Both the position numbers and the translations under genes were made by a program. Shown piece by piece: positions 33,347 to 44,345 of a stretch of 64,000 bases of DNA. Position 1 is the first letter of the stretch. Every line of letters starts with the position of its first letter. Under the pieces are notes generated by a model. The model saw only the letters and a list, made by a program, of their open reading frames with translations. It ran no database searches and was not told the origin of the DNA. The stretch is from the NCBI RefSeq assembly GCF_003148745.1, contig NZ_QGGU01000004.1, forward strand, positions 62,001 to 126,000. The letters are read 5' to 3'. This DNA is from Pleionea mediterranea (lineage in GTDB: Bacteria > Pseudomonadota > Gammaproteobacteria > Enterobacterales > Kangiellaceae).

Positions 33347-34327
33347 TCAGTTTGAAAGTTTTATATCATCAAAATAAAGTAAAACCGGGCTTTTGGGTTG
33401 ATGCAAATACCAGCTGACACTGTCTATGTTATCCATCTGCATGGCGCGGGTGGCCGGTGATGTTTTAATTTCGTTTAAATCGATACTGTGATGATTCCAG
33501 CCGGGTTGTAGTGTTAAGGTTTTATTGTATCGATCATTAAATGCGTAATAATTTTTTGCATGCAGTTTGTCACTGACTTTAACAGTCAGTTGAAGCGAAG
33601 TGCTTGTCGTATTATACACACTAAATTGAAAAAAACGGGCGTTACGCCAGTCCGGTATTAATTCTTTCAAGGTGATTGTTGGGGACTTCGATGGTTGGAA
33701 CAGCGCTTTAAGTTGCTGGCTTTTATGTCGATAGGCTTCAGGGCCGTTTGCCCCTGTATTACCGGCTTTATCTTCTGCCCGATAAAGACTGAGTAAAGCC
33801 GATTGATAATGCCAACGAGTCAGCTCTGTCTGGTGCGAAAAGTCGGCAAGTACAGGAAACGACTTTTTCATATGACTTTCATCAATTACCGTTAACCAGA
33901 AATTTTGAGTGCCTACAAATGCGAGTAGAATTGAAGGTAATGTAAGAACCAGTTTATGCCAGTAGCGGGATTGTCTGAACAGCTGAACAATAATGGCGCC
34001 TGTTATACCGCCCAATGCGTCATTGGCAATATCCATCATTTCAAAGTCTCGGCCAATCAGCAGTTGAATGACTTCCGTCAGTCCGCCCAAAACAACGCTG
34101 AACACCAGACTCCAACATAATAATGCCAAAAATGATGCCTGCTTAAACACTGGCAGCTGCGTTATTGAAATAATTAATAATGCAAACAAAAAGAAATGAC
34201 CGGTTTGCCAAAGCTCGTTTAACAGTCGGCTTTCGCTGATATCCGGACCACCCATAAATAGCATGGCCAGCAAAAAAGCCGTGGCGCCTAAAGTAGCGAA
34301 GCGAAACAAAGATTTGGCAATAGGCAT
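33347..34327 (-). CDS. VanZ-like membrane protein with C-terminal extracytoplasmic domain
   Basis: The 326-residue protein has four to five N-terminal membrane segments (to about residue 140) with VanZ-type motifs Leu-Trp-Gln-Thr-Gly-His-Phe and Gly-Gly-Leu-Thr-Glu-Val-Ile-Gln-Leu-Leu-Ile-Gly-Arg. A soluble domain of about 170 residues follows, ending in beta strands reminiscent of galactose-binding folds (Asp-Asp-Ile-Lys-Leu-Ser). VanZ relatives include teicoplanin-resistance proteins, but this role is not implied in a Gram-negative. Convergent with yyaL. Confidence 0.8.
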   Translation of the reverse strand: MPIAKSLFRFATLGATAFLLAMLFMGGPDISESRLLNELWQTGHFFLFALLIISITQLPVFKQASFLALLCWSLVFSVVLGGLTEVIQLLIGRDFEMMDIANDALGGITGAIIVQLFRQSRYWHKLVLTLPSILLAFVGTQNFWLTVIDESHMKKSFPVLADFSHQTELTRWHYQSALLSLYRAEDKAGNTGANGPEAYRHKSQQLKALFQPSKSPTITLKELIPDWRNARFFQFSVYNTTSTSLQLTVKVSDKLHAKNYYAFNDRYNKTLTLQPGWNHHSIDLNEIKTSPATRAMQMDNIDSVSWYLHQPKSPVLLYFDDIKLSN

Positions 34328-34745
34328 AAATAAGTGGCGTCCTTTTCACGCGAGTGGCGTTTGAGTTCATTCCTTGATGATGTTTATTTTACCAGAGATC
34401 AGTTTAGTCTGATATCCGTTTACCCAGCTTGGATTTAATTCAAGATCAATTTAATCCAAGAGTAATTCAATCCAAGCTCAACTTTATTCAAAATCACCTT
34501 TCCGAGGTCAGGTTAATCAAAGTTCAGGCTATCCAGGCCAAGGCTTTAGTTATAACAGTGGTGGCGTTTAATGATCAAGCATATAGGCGGTTAAAAGCAA
34601 TGAGTTCTAACAAGCTGATGTTAAGCGAAGTTTAATTAGAGTGGTTATAAAGGGAAAGCGCAAATCGCAAAAGATAAACATGCCCTAAAATCCCGTGTTA
34701 TTCTTAAGCACTCAGAAAATAGACTAATCATTCAGGATAGCTTTT
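34328..34745. other. Intergenic region with AATCCAAG repeats
   Basis: About 420 bases between the VanZ-like and MFS genes. Near 34428-34480 a CTTGGATT word and two AATCCAAG words with AATTCAA spacers form a small imperfect repeat cluster that can fold as a hairpin. A 68-codon frame across it has no ribosome site and biased composition; I do not call it. Promoter words for the MFS gene are not clear. Confidence 0.35.
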
Positions 34746-35957
34746 TTGCCACATAAATTATCGCCTTACGTCTGGTTATACACCGCCTGCTATTCATTAA
34801 TGTTGTCCGGCACATCAATGCTGGTTTTAATCGCAGGCATTATCGGCAGTGATATTGCACCCTCGGCATCGCTGGCGACATTGCCCATTGCTCTGGCTAT
34901 TGTCGGGCTAGCGCTAAATACTTTACCCGCCTCCTTTTTAATGAGCCGATACGGCCGTAAAACAATCTTTCTGCTCTACGCAATAGTGGGCATCTGTTCT
35001 GCATTGCTGGCGGCTTATGCCATGGTGATCAACAGCTTTTTGGTGTTCTGCCTGGCCTCGCTTGGTGTGGGGGCTGGTGCTGCGGCGGTTCAGCAATATC
35101 GTTTTGCGGCGATGGAAATGGTGGCCACCGATGCCATTCCTAGAGCGGCTTCCACCATATTACTCGGCGGCATTGTTGCCGCTATTTTAGGGCCGGAACT
35201 GTCACTGCTTGGTAAAAATCTGTTCGAATACGATTATATGGGATCCTTTTTACTATTGGCCGTTGTCTACTCACTGGGTTTTTGTTTGTTGCTGTTTACG
35301 CCCAACCGAACCTTGGTGCAGCCGACGGATGATCGACCCGGACGAAGCCTTACCAACTTATTTAAACAACCCACTCTGATTATTGCCGTGTTAGCGGCGG
35401 CAGTGGGTTATGGCGTGATGTCATTTATAATGACTGCAACACCACTGAGTATGCACAATCATTTTGGTCACAGTCTTACGGATACCAAATGGGTGATTCA
35501 GTCGCATGTGGCCGCCATGTATTTGCCTTCGTTGATATCCGGGTTTTTAATTGAACGATTTGGCTATTTAAAAATGATGGTCGCAGGATTAGTTGCCTTT
35601 GCTCTGTGTTTAATCATCGCATTTTCGGGACAAAGTTTTTCTGCGTTTTGGGCCGCACTTATCTTGCTTGGCATTGGTTGGAATTTTCTGTTTGTCTCTG
35701 GCACAGCCTTGCTGCCAAAAACATATCAACCGAACGAAAAGTTTAAAGTACAGGCGTTTAATGACTTTCTAATTTTTGGCACCCAGGCCGTCGCTGCGTT
35801 AAGTTCTGGCTGGGCATTAATGCAGTATCAATGGCAGGGACTATTGCTCTTGTCGGTCATTCCTATCTTAATCATAGTGGCGGTATTGTTTGTTCAGGCG
35901 AGCAATCGACGGCTGCTTAGAAATACCGAGGCACAAGCGCAAAGCAGTCGTTCATAA
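34746..35957 (+). CDS. MFS transporter
   Basis: The 403-residue protein has twelve likely membrane segments and the loop motif Ser-Arg-Tyr-Gly-Arg-Lys-Thr-Ile after the second, the major-facilitator motif A. Ala-Ala-Val-Gln-Gln-Tyr-Arg-Phe in helix 4-5 and Gly-x-x-x-Asn-Phe-Leu-Phe-Val-Ser-Gly in the C-half resemble YnfM/YcaD-like exporters rather than sugar carriers. Substrate unknown. The start is TTG 34746 with GGA eight bases upstream. Confidence 0.88.
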   Translation: MPHKLSPYVWLYTACYSLMLSGTSMLVLIAGIIGSDIAPSASLATLPIALAIVGLALNTLPASFLMSRYGRKTIFLLYAIVGICSALLAAYAMVINSFLVFCLASLGVGAGAAAVQQYRFAAMEMVATDAIPRAASTILLGGIVAAILGPELSLLGKNLFEYDYMGSFLLLAVVYSLGFCLLLFTPNRTLVQPTDDRPGRSLTNLFKQPTLIIAVLAAAVGYGVMSFIMTATPLSMHNHFGHSLTDTKWVIQSHVAAMYLPSLISGFLIERFGYLKMMVAGLVAFALCLIIAFSGQSFSAFWAALILLGIGWNFLFVSGTALLPKTYQPNEKFKVQAFNDFLIFGTQAVAALSSGWALMQYQWQGLLLLSVIPILIIVAVLFVQASNRRLLRNTEAQAQSSRS

Positions 35958-36110
35958 AAACACGTTATAAAAAAAAGAAAGCCTCCAGCGCTAGCACGAT
36001 GGAGGCAATACGAGTTCAGCTTGGGGAAACCGAACCCAATTCCCGCTACGAAGGAGGGTGTGGCGGGAAGACGCCGTCATTGGCATCTGTTTACTAAGAC
36101 GTTTTAAAGT
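35958..36110. ncRNA. Possible structured RNA or attenuator downstream of the MFS gene
   Basis: Three stems follow each other: GCCTCCA/TGGAGGC (35981-36006), TTGGG/CCCAA (about 36021-36040) and TTCCCGC/GCGGGAA (about 36041-36070) whose loop contains AAGGAGGG. On the minus strand the first stem is followed by TTTCTTTTTTTT, a good terminator, so a roughly 110-130-nt minus-strand transcript would end there. Alternatively the first stem terminates the MFS message bidirectionally. Not matched to a known RNA family. Confidence 0.35.
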
Positions 36111-36239
36111 ATAAAAAGTTGCAGACTTATGCCGCGATATATGTAAAAAAATATTTCTGACATAAAATATTGTCTGAGAGAAGTGATTGTTGAACAGATA
36201 AGTACAGAACAGTTAAAACCTCTAAATGAGGCCCTGGTG

Positions 36240-36473
36240 TTATAACAACGCCATTGCCAGCGCCATTGTTATTAAGGCTGCAATAACTAAAAAGAACAGA
36301 CCCAGAGTAACATTCGCTTGTAACTTTTGTTTGTTGTGTTGTTTGAATTGTTGCAGTTCATGTTCGGAGGTGATGTGGCTACAGTGAGGGCATTCGTCTA
36401 ACGATTGTCGATGGACTTTTTTGCAACGCTTGCAGGTTTTATAAGGAATAACTCTAAAAGGTAACTGGATCAT
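36240..36473 (-). CDS. Small zinc-ribbon membrane protein
   Basis: The 77-residue protein has a zinc ribbon Cys-Lys-Arg-Cys (residues 14-17) and Cys-Pro-His-Cys (29-32), a short charged linker, and one membrane segment at about 54-76. N-terminus cytoplasmic is likely. Family unknown; it resembles other small ribbon-plus-anchor proteins next to stress or secretion genes, with no specific role evident. Confidence 0.7.
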   Translation of the reverse strand: MIQLPFRVIPYKTCKRCKKVHRQSLDECPHCSHITSEHELQQFKQHNKQKLQANVTLGLFFLVIAALITMALAMALL

Positions 36474-36562
36474 AACTTGGCATGAATTTTATAAAGTGAG
36501 TAAACCGAATGGTTCATAGTTCGTACCTAGGTTGTTAGCTTGCTTATAGATCATTAGATTGT

Positions 36563-36907
36563 TCACAGGTTGTTAGATAAGTCTAGACGTTCAACTGAGT
36601 CACTACAATGGGTGGCTTTGTTATCGACGATTTTAATTGATAGCCAGTCTGAATGAACGAAGCCTTCTTTTTCAAAAGGTTTGGCGTCTTTGTCTATATT
36701 TGTGAGAAGGTTTAACACTTGCGATTTTTGCTGCCCAGCAATAAGCTGATGACAAAGCTGACGGTAACTTTTTAACGTTTGATTAAATTCAAACTGCGAT
36801 TGTTGCTGATATGTTTTGGTGACCGATGTGTCGATCATCAGCAGCAGCCAAAAGGCATTACTGATGATTAATAATAAAACCAGTGCTGTAATAAACCATT
36901 TTGTCAT
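36563..36907 (-). CDS. Hypothetical single-pass membrane protein, 114 aa
   Basis: An N-terminal membrane segment at about 6-26 is followed by a polar Gln/Ser/Lys-rich extracytoplasmic region with two Cys (near residues 52 and 100) that could form a disulfide. No motif recognised. It stands 90 bases after the zinc-ribbon gene on the same strand. Confidence 0.6.
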   Translation of the reverse strand: MTKWFITALVLLLIISNAFWLLLMIDTSVTKTYQQQSQFEFNQTLKSYRQLCHQLIAGQQKSQVLNLLTNIDKDAKPFEKEGFVHSDWLSIKIVDNKATHCSDSVERLDLSNNL

Positions 36908-37174
36908 AATTTATCCAGATAATATTTAGAAAATCGATAATACTTATTAACAAGAGAACATTTGAAAAATAGTTAAGAACAAGTAATCATGCAGCAAAAG
37001 CCCGTTTTTCAATAAAGTTTAACTTAATTATTAAAACGGACTTTTTAAGAAGAGTACTTTGCCAAAAGATCTTTTTCTAGAAGACATTCATTCCCACAAA
37101 AAATACTTTCCATAAAAAAATCTATTTCAAAAAAACGCTTGCCCAATATATCCGGCCAGTGAATGCTATGGCGA

Positions 37175-37573
37175 TTACTTAGTGCCCAGTTTGCCACCCA
37201 GCCAGGCCATTGGCAGATAAGCCAGCACAATATCGAGGGCTATAAACCAGATTGGTGCAGGCAGTAAAAAAGCATTGGTAATACCGCCCAACATAAAAAA
37301 TCCACCGATAACCATTGCGAGTGTCATTTTACGCGAGCTTGCCACTTTTGCTGCAATAAAAGCGCCCACCAGTGTACCTAAGGCATGAGCTAAAAAAGGA
37401 AAAATAAAATGCTTCGCTTCATATAAATGCATGGAGGCTTTTAAGCTTTCCATGTTGGTGGGATCAATTCCTTCCGGTGGCGGGATTATACTGCCGCTAA
37501 CCATTATCAGCCCCATATTCACTGAGCCACCAAGTACAAGCGCCAAAACAACGGCTAATATATTTTTTAACAT
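37175..37573 (-). CDS. Conserved hypothetical membrane protein
   Basis: Start moved to ATG 37573, where the hydrophobic segment begins; the frame runs eight codons further up. Four membrane segments are visible. Ile-Ile-Pro-Pro-Pro-Glu-Gly-Ile-Asp-Pro-Thr-Asn-Met-Glu-Ser-Leu and Phe-Leu-Ala-His-Ala-Leu-Gly-Thr-Leu-Val-Gly are motifs I recall from a widespread uncharacterised membrane family of about 130 residues. Function unknown. Confidence 0.75.
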   Translation of the reverse strand: MLKNILAVVLALVLGGSVNMGLIMVSGSIIPPPEGIDPTNMESLKASMHLYEAKHFIFPFLAHALGTLVGAFIAAKVASSRKMTLAMVIGGFFMLGGITNAFLLPAPIWFIALDIVLAYLPMAWLGGKLGTK

Positions 37574-37666
37574 AAATGTACGCCTTTTATAGAGCACAAC
37601 TTATTTTTAAAGCCTGCAAGAACCCAAAAAAATACTATGAATTACTTGCAGGGTGATTATTAAATT

Positions 37667-37879
37667 TTAAGACTCTGCAGGTTGTGATTCTGTTGAAGCT
37701 TGTTTATTGCCGATAAAAAATAAACCTGCACCAACAACAATCGCACTACCTCGAATTAACCAACCAATGGTTTCGCCCCAGTTATCAATCCACATTAATA
37801 GTTTGAATTCATACCCAAACTGATTTAATAAAATTGATCCAATACCGGCAATTACTAGATAAATTCCTATAGATTTCAT
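37667..37879 (-). CDS. Small membrane protein, 70 aa
   Basis: Two hydrophobic segments (about 3-22 and 37-58), then a polar tail. The start has a GGAATAAAT-type site upstream. Same strand as the previous membrane gene, 93 bases upstream of it. Family not recognised. Confidence 0.6.
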   Translation of the reverse strand: MKSIGIYLVIAGIGSILLNQFGYEFKLLMWIDNWGETIGWLIRGSAIVVGAGLFFIGNKQASTESQPAES

Positions 37880-38020
37880 TATTTATTCCTTTTTTTTAGT
37901 TTGTTGTAAGATCGAGAAGGATCTTTTTATGGAACAATCGAGATATTGTTCCTTTCGAGACAGTACCAATTTGATATCAGGCTGTAAATGAGAAATTTAT
38001 ACGTCACTAATGTCTTGTGG

Positions 38021-38326
38021 TTATTTTTTACTATAACGACGCACCACTTCAACAACTTCTATCTGATAATCACTGTACCAGCTTTCCACGCCTTGTTGCT
38101 GTGCAATACGATGATCGTCGTCTTGCTTCCACGCGAGAATATCGCTTTCCGTATGCCAATAGGATATGGCTATTTCTTGGCCGTCTTCAAAGGTTGAAGT
38201 AAAGTCCACACAATTGTAGTCGGCTAATGCTTTTTTCCGAAGTCGTTGAGCAGTGCTTGTGTAATCGTTATAAGATTGCTCGCTAATATTTGTATTTAAA
38301 GTGGCTCTAAAAATTACGGCAAACAT
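38021..38326 (-). CDS. Antibiotic biosynthesis monooxygenase (ABM) domain protein
   Basis: The 101-residue protein fits the dimeric ferredoxin-like ABM fold: Phe-Ala-Val-Ile-Phe-Arg-Ala-Thr first strand, a long helix, Asp-Gly-Gln-Glu-Ile-Ala-Ile-Ser-Tyr-Trp and His-Thr-Glu-Ser-Asp-Ile-Leu-Ala-Trp-Lys, then Trp-Tyr-Ser-Asp-Tyr-Gln-Ile. Members range from small oxygenases to haem-degrading IsdG types. No partner genes nearby, so substrate unknown. Confidence 0.8.
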   Translation of the reverse strand: MFAVIFRATLNTNISEQSYNDYTSTAQRLRKKALADYNCVDFTSTFEDGQEIAISYWHTESDILAWKQDDDHRIAQQQGVESWYSDYQIEVVEVVRRYSKK

Positions 38327-38484
38327 TTAATTTAACCTTAATGAATGTAGTGAAGTTTAAAGTGGTGAATATTTGAATTCATCTAACTTTATCTAATCAC
38401 TTTTATTTAAGAGTTATACCTAACAGTACATTTCGTCTATAAGCTGAAGTTCAGGAACGTCAATATCTGAGGCTTTCTTAATTG

Positions 38485-39022
38485 CTAAAGTTTGGTCGAT
38501 AACCAAATTGCTACTTTGGTTGAGGTTTTAACAATAAAAAAAATTGGTTTATACATAAAAGTATTGCTACCACGTGTAGCACCTATGCTCTGATGAGCCT
38601 CTTCGTCCGACTTAATACTGTATACGGCATCATATGCCTCTTTATCGTGTTCATTCAAATAACTTAACTGCCACGTTAGGTGGTGTAAAACAGTTGTTTC
38701 AATAGCGTTAGTGCATACCCATATTGCATTGCGGCCCATTAAGGCAGTAAGCAACCCTAAAAGAAATCCGCCAAAGGCCCAGAACCATAATGCATAACAA
38801 GTACGAGTTGAACGTTTTTTTAGTAGGTTATCAAATGTTTCGAAATGCTCTTTTTCGTGAGTTAGCATTTCATTTAATTCTGGTACGATATCTTTATAAA
38901 GATATTTCGATATCAATAGTTGGGACTTATATATATTGATCGCGCCTAGCTCACCAGCGTGGTCAACTCGAATAATTCTTTCTATTTCTTTTTTATGTTC
39001 GATCTTTATATCCTTTACGCAT
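38485..39022 (-). pseudogene. COQ7-family (demethoxyubiquinone hydroxylase-like) gene with frameshift
   Basis: The frame upstream of the apparent start at 38916 stays open and reads Arg-Ile-Ile-Arg-Val-Asp-His-Ala-Gly-Glu-Leu-Gly-Ala-Ile-Asn-Ile-Tyr, the metal-binding N-terminus of COQ7-like di-iron proteins. It has no start codon before a stop at about 39049. The natural start is ATG 39022 (GAAGG six bases upstream), one frame off: it gives about nine residues (Met-Arg-Lys-Gly-Tyr-Lys-Asp-Arg-Thr) and a stop next to a six-T (A6 on the gene strand) run at 38989-38994. One indel restores the family sequence. Downstream His-Glu-Lys-Glu-His and Asp-Glu-Glu-Ala-His ligands are intact. It is either broken, a sequencing error or slippage-expressed. 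Confidence 0.75.
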
Positions 39023-39087
39023 GAAATGCCTTCAGCACAGGCTAAAAATTAGCGAATCAGTACTTGTTAAGTGTCATTATATCGTTG

Positions 39088-39306
39088 CTAACCATCTACA
39101 CTATTTGTAGTTATTGTTGAGATGCACTTGGTATTGCAAACGATGCATACACCTGCAATCTTCTTCACATCACTTTCTATATACAACTCAGGATTTTTCA
39201 TACTAAGGTCTGCTTCGTTACAATGTTCACACCATGTTTGTTGTAAAAACCATTCTTGATCAGGTATCGGTAAAGAATAAAAATCTAATTCTTTTTTCTT
39301 ATTCAT
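39088..39306 (-). CDS. Small putative zinc-binding protein, 72 aa
   Basis: ATG 39306 is preferred over GTG 39312. The protein has Cys-Glu-His-Cys near residue 26-29 and Cys-Ile-Val-Cys near 54-57, spaced like a zinc ribbon, within Pro-Asp-Gln-Glu-Trp-Phe-Leu-Gln-Gln-Thr-Trp-Cys. No membrane segment. I do not recognise the family name. Confidence 0.6.
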   Translation of the reverse strand: MNKKKELDFYSLPIPDQEWFLQQTWCEHCNEADLSMKNPELYIESDVKKIAGVCIVCNTKCISTITTNSVDG

Positions 39307-39518
39307 AGGCACATAAAGTCGATTGCATTCAGTACATCACAATTAAATTCAAAGATTTGTTTATAAGTTACCAAAAATATTACGAATTATTGGATACTTG
39401 CGCAATCTTCCATCAATGTCAATTACGTATTCATTCCGCTTTACTGTCTGTAAATCCTGAGTCACGTTTTAACACTCTTTCAAATCCGTTGCTTACAAGT
39501 GTGTAGCCTTGTAACAAA

Positions 39519-39541
39519 AAAAGGGAGCGCGAGGCTCCCTG
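39519..39541 (-). terminator. Terminator after the M28 peptidase gene
   Basis: On the minus strand AGGGAGC-CTCG-GCTCCCT is followed by seven T. It lies 55 bases past the stop of the peptidase gene. Confidence 0.85.
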
Positions 39542-39596
39542 TGAAAATTCCTTATAAATAAGGAAATGCTCTATATTCCAACCAGAAGAATGTGAG

Positions 39597-41651
39597 CTAA
39601 GGGGTTCCTGTAATATTCAGTGTGATGGAAGAACTGTTCGAGTAGCCTCTCACACCAATGTGCCAGGTGCCTGCAGCCGGTGAATTAAAGCTGCAAGATT
39701 CGTCGTTGCCCCATTTGTAGGGACGACAGTCATAATTGCTGGTGCTGGGTTGTGCGCCACGTCTGACATAGAGATCGCCATCACCGCTGCCACCAGAAAT
39801 CGAGACTTCCAGTGAAGCGTATCCACTGGCGAGATCAACGGTGTGATAAAACCATTGACCCTGATTAACCGAAATATCATTAACGGTTTCATTGATCGGC
39901 GGGTTGCCCTGGCCGGCTTCGGTGTAGTTGCCAACCAACGAGACATTGGAAAATGTGGAATAGGCTTTTACTCGAATGTAGTAAGTGCCGCCGCTGGAAC
40001 TGCCGGTACAGGTTTCGTTATTGCCATTGCGGTAAGGGCGACAATCGTAGCTGGAATCGGTGGGGGCTGATCCAAACTTCACATACAGATCCGCATCACC
40101 GCTGCCGCCACTGATGGCAAAACTAATGTCGGTTGCGCCCGATGGAACCTCCATGGTGTAGATCACATCACTGCCTTGCGAAGCATTTAAGCCATTAACC
40201 GGCACACCATTTTCCAGTACATCGTCGTTTGGTGGCGGCGGTGGTGGTGGAGGATTATCACCGGTGCCACCTTTGCCAAGCTCGGCAACAAATGCCGATG
40301 ACAGTTTGACAAAGTTATAGGCGTGGCTTGAATCGAAAACGGTATCGTTCGCCGTATGAATGCGATAATTGGCATCGCTCATATTGGATTCAAAGGGGAT
40401 GGATGCGGCGAACCCTTGGTTATGCCAAGACGCATGATCGGAACAGCCATAACCGCAGCGGCTGGTGCCGTAGTTAACCCCTGGCATATAGGTATCGAGT
40501 AGCTGCATCATAAAGTTATTTTGTGCGCTGTTGGTGTAGTCGGTCATAAACACAATATCTCGCGAGGCAGTTCCCTGATTGCCGGTCATATCAAATTGCG
40601 CAACACCGATCACATCGCTGCCATCGTTTTTATGAGCCTGAGCAATTGCATTGGAACCTCGAAGTCCTACTTCTTCTGCGGCGTACCCCATAAATTTAAT
40701 GGTGCGGGCAGGTTTATAACCACTGGCAACCATGGCGCGCAGGGTTTCGGTTAATACCGCTATGCCGGAGGCATTATCGTCGGCGCCGGGCGCGCTACCA
40801 TTGCTTGGATTGGATTGATTAATGGAATCCAGATGGCCACCAATGACAATAATTTCATCGGGATTAGTTGTTCCGGTTACCGTGGCAATGACAGACGGTT
40901 GTGCCCAACTGTGATTATAAAGAGCCACCGAAATATCACTGCGACCACTGCTGATGGATTCCCATTGCTGTTTGATCCAGTTTGATGCATCGACGCCAGA
41001 CTGTTTGGTGTAATAACGATTGTAATAGTTGCTTAATGTATTCACCGTTGAGTCGAGATTACTGATGTTTAATTCACTAAACAAAGCGTTTACACCCGCC
41101 GAATTATCAATGGTGTAATTCACCGCTAATAATTCCGGATCACCCGTTGAATTTAAAAAGTCGATGGCCTGTTGTTTAGACTGATGAAAAAAGAAGCCAC
41201 CGCAGCGATTAAATTTTTCGTGCATGGTGTGGCTGAGTTTATCAATATTGTGTTTGTTGATGCTGGCCACTCGTACGTTGGACTGTTTGACTTTTTGTTG
41301 CAAAGAGTTCTGCGGCAAAGAGTCTTGTGGTAAAAAATTTAATTCGAGCTGATTTAATAAGGATTGTTTTGATTGTTCGGCAACGTCAGCACCAATGGTG
41401 ATCCAGACGCGATCAGAATGACTGTCACTGTCATTCAGTGCCTGTTTAAAAGAATGCGAATGCTGAGTATTTTTATTGGTGTCGCTTTTGATATTGCTGC
41501 TTAAATTGTTGTTTAAATTACTATTTAAATCGAGACGGATATTGTCACCGGATTTACTGTCGACATTAATTGTCAAAAAACTGCAGACAATTAACATCAG
41601 CATCGATGAAAAGGAAATCGATGAAAAGGGTGTCGATGTTAACTGTTTCAT
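39597..41651 (-). CDS. Secreted M28 aminopeptidase with two PPC domains
   Basis: Zinc leucyl-aminopeptidase of the Vibrio/Aeromonas type. A long signal region (to about 30) is followed by an Asn/Ser-rich low-complexity stretch (about 35-70), then the catalytic domain: Gly-Gly-His-Leu-Asp-Ser, Pro-Gly-Ala-Asp-Asp-Asn-Ala-Ser-Gly, Tyr-Ala-Ala-Glu-Glu-Val-Gly-Leu-Arg-Gly-Ser, Gln-Phe-Asp-Met-Thr and Cys-Ser-Asp-His-Ala-Ser-Trp, all metal or catalytic positions present. A Pro-rich linker near 465-472 leads to two pre-peptidase C-terminal domains (about 490-575 and 595-680). PPC domains are usually removed after export. Tail nearly identical to the next gene's. Confidence 0.93.
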   Translation of the reverse strand: MKQLTSTPFSSISFSSMLMLIVCSFLTINVDSKSGDNIRLDLNSNLNNNLSSNIKSDTNKNTQHSHSFKQALNDSDSHSDRVWITIGADVAEQSKQSLLNQLELNFLPQDSLPQNSLQQKVKQSNVRVASINKHNIDKLSHTMHEKFNRCGGFFFHQSKQQAIDFLNSTGDPELLAVNYTIDNSAGVNALFSELNISNLDSTVNTLSNYYNRYYTKQSGVDASNWIKQQWESISSGRSDISVALYNHSWAQPSVIATVTGTTNPDEIIVIGGHLDSINQSNPSNGSAPGADDNASGIAVLTETLRAMVASGYKPARTIKFMGYAAEEVGLRGSNAIAQAHKNDGSDVIGVAQFDMTGNQGTASRDIVFMTDYTNSAQNNFMMQLLDTYMPGVNYGTSRCGYGCSDHASWHNQGFAASIPFESNMSDANYRIHTANDTVFDSSHAYNFVKLSSAFVAELGKGGTGDNPPPPPPPPNDDVLENGVPVNGLNASQGSDVIYTMEVPSGATDISFAISGGSGDADLYVKFGSAPTDSSYDCRPYRNGNNETCTGSSSGGTYYIRVKAYSTFSNVSLVGNYTEAGQGNPPINETVNDISVNQGQWFYHTVDLASGYASLEVSISGGSGDGDLYVRRGAQPSTSNYDCRPYKWGNDESCSFNSPAAGTWHIGVRGYSNSSSITLNITGTP

Positions 41652-41693
41652 AGGTCACCTGAAATTTAAAAGAGAAAGCTAAGAGAAAGGAAA

Positions 41694-41713
41694 AGAGGGG
41701 CGAAAGCCCCTCT
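41694..41713 (-). terminator. Terminator after the M4 peptidase gene
   Basis: AGAGGGGC-TTTC-GCCCCTCT on the minus strand, followed by TTCC and T-rich sequence, just past the M4 stop codon. Confidence 0.75.
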
Positions 41714-41723
41714 GATTGCACAA

Positions 41724-44345
<2,622 letters not shown>

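Noticed and set aside
34429-34635. 68-codon plus-strand frame
   Set aside because: It crosses a small repeat cluster, has no ribosome site, and its composition is biased by the repeats.
37045-37230. 61-codon minus-strand frame overlapping the membrane gene's end
   Set aside because: It has poor composition and overlaps a better-supported gene in another frame.
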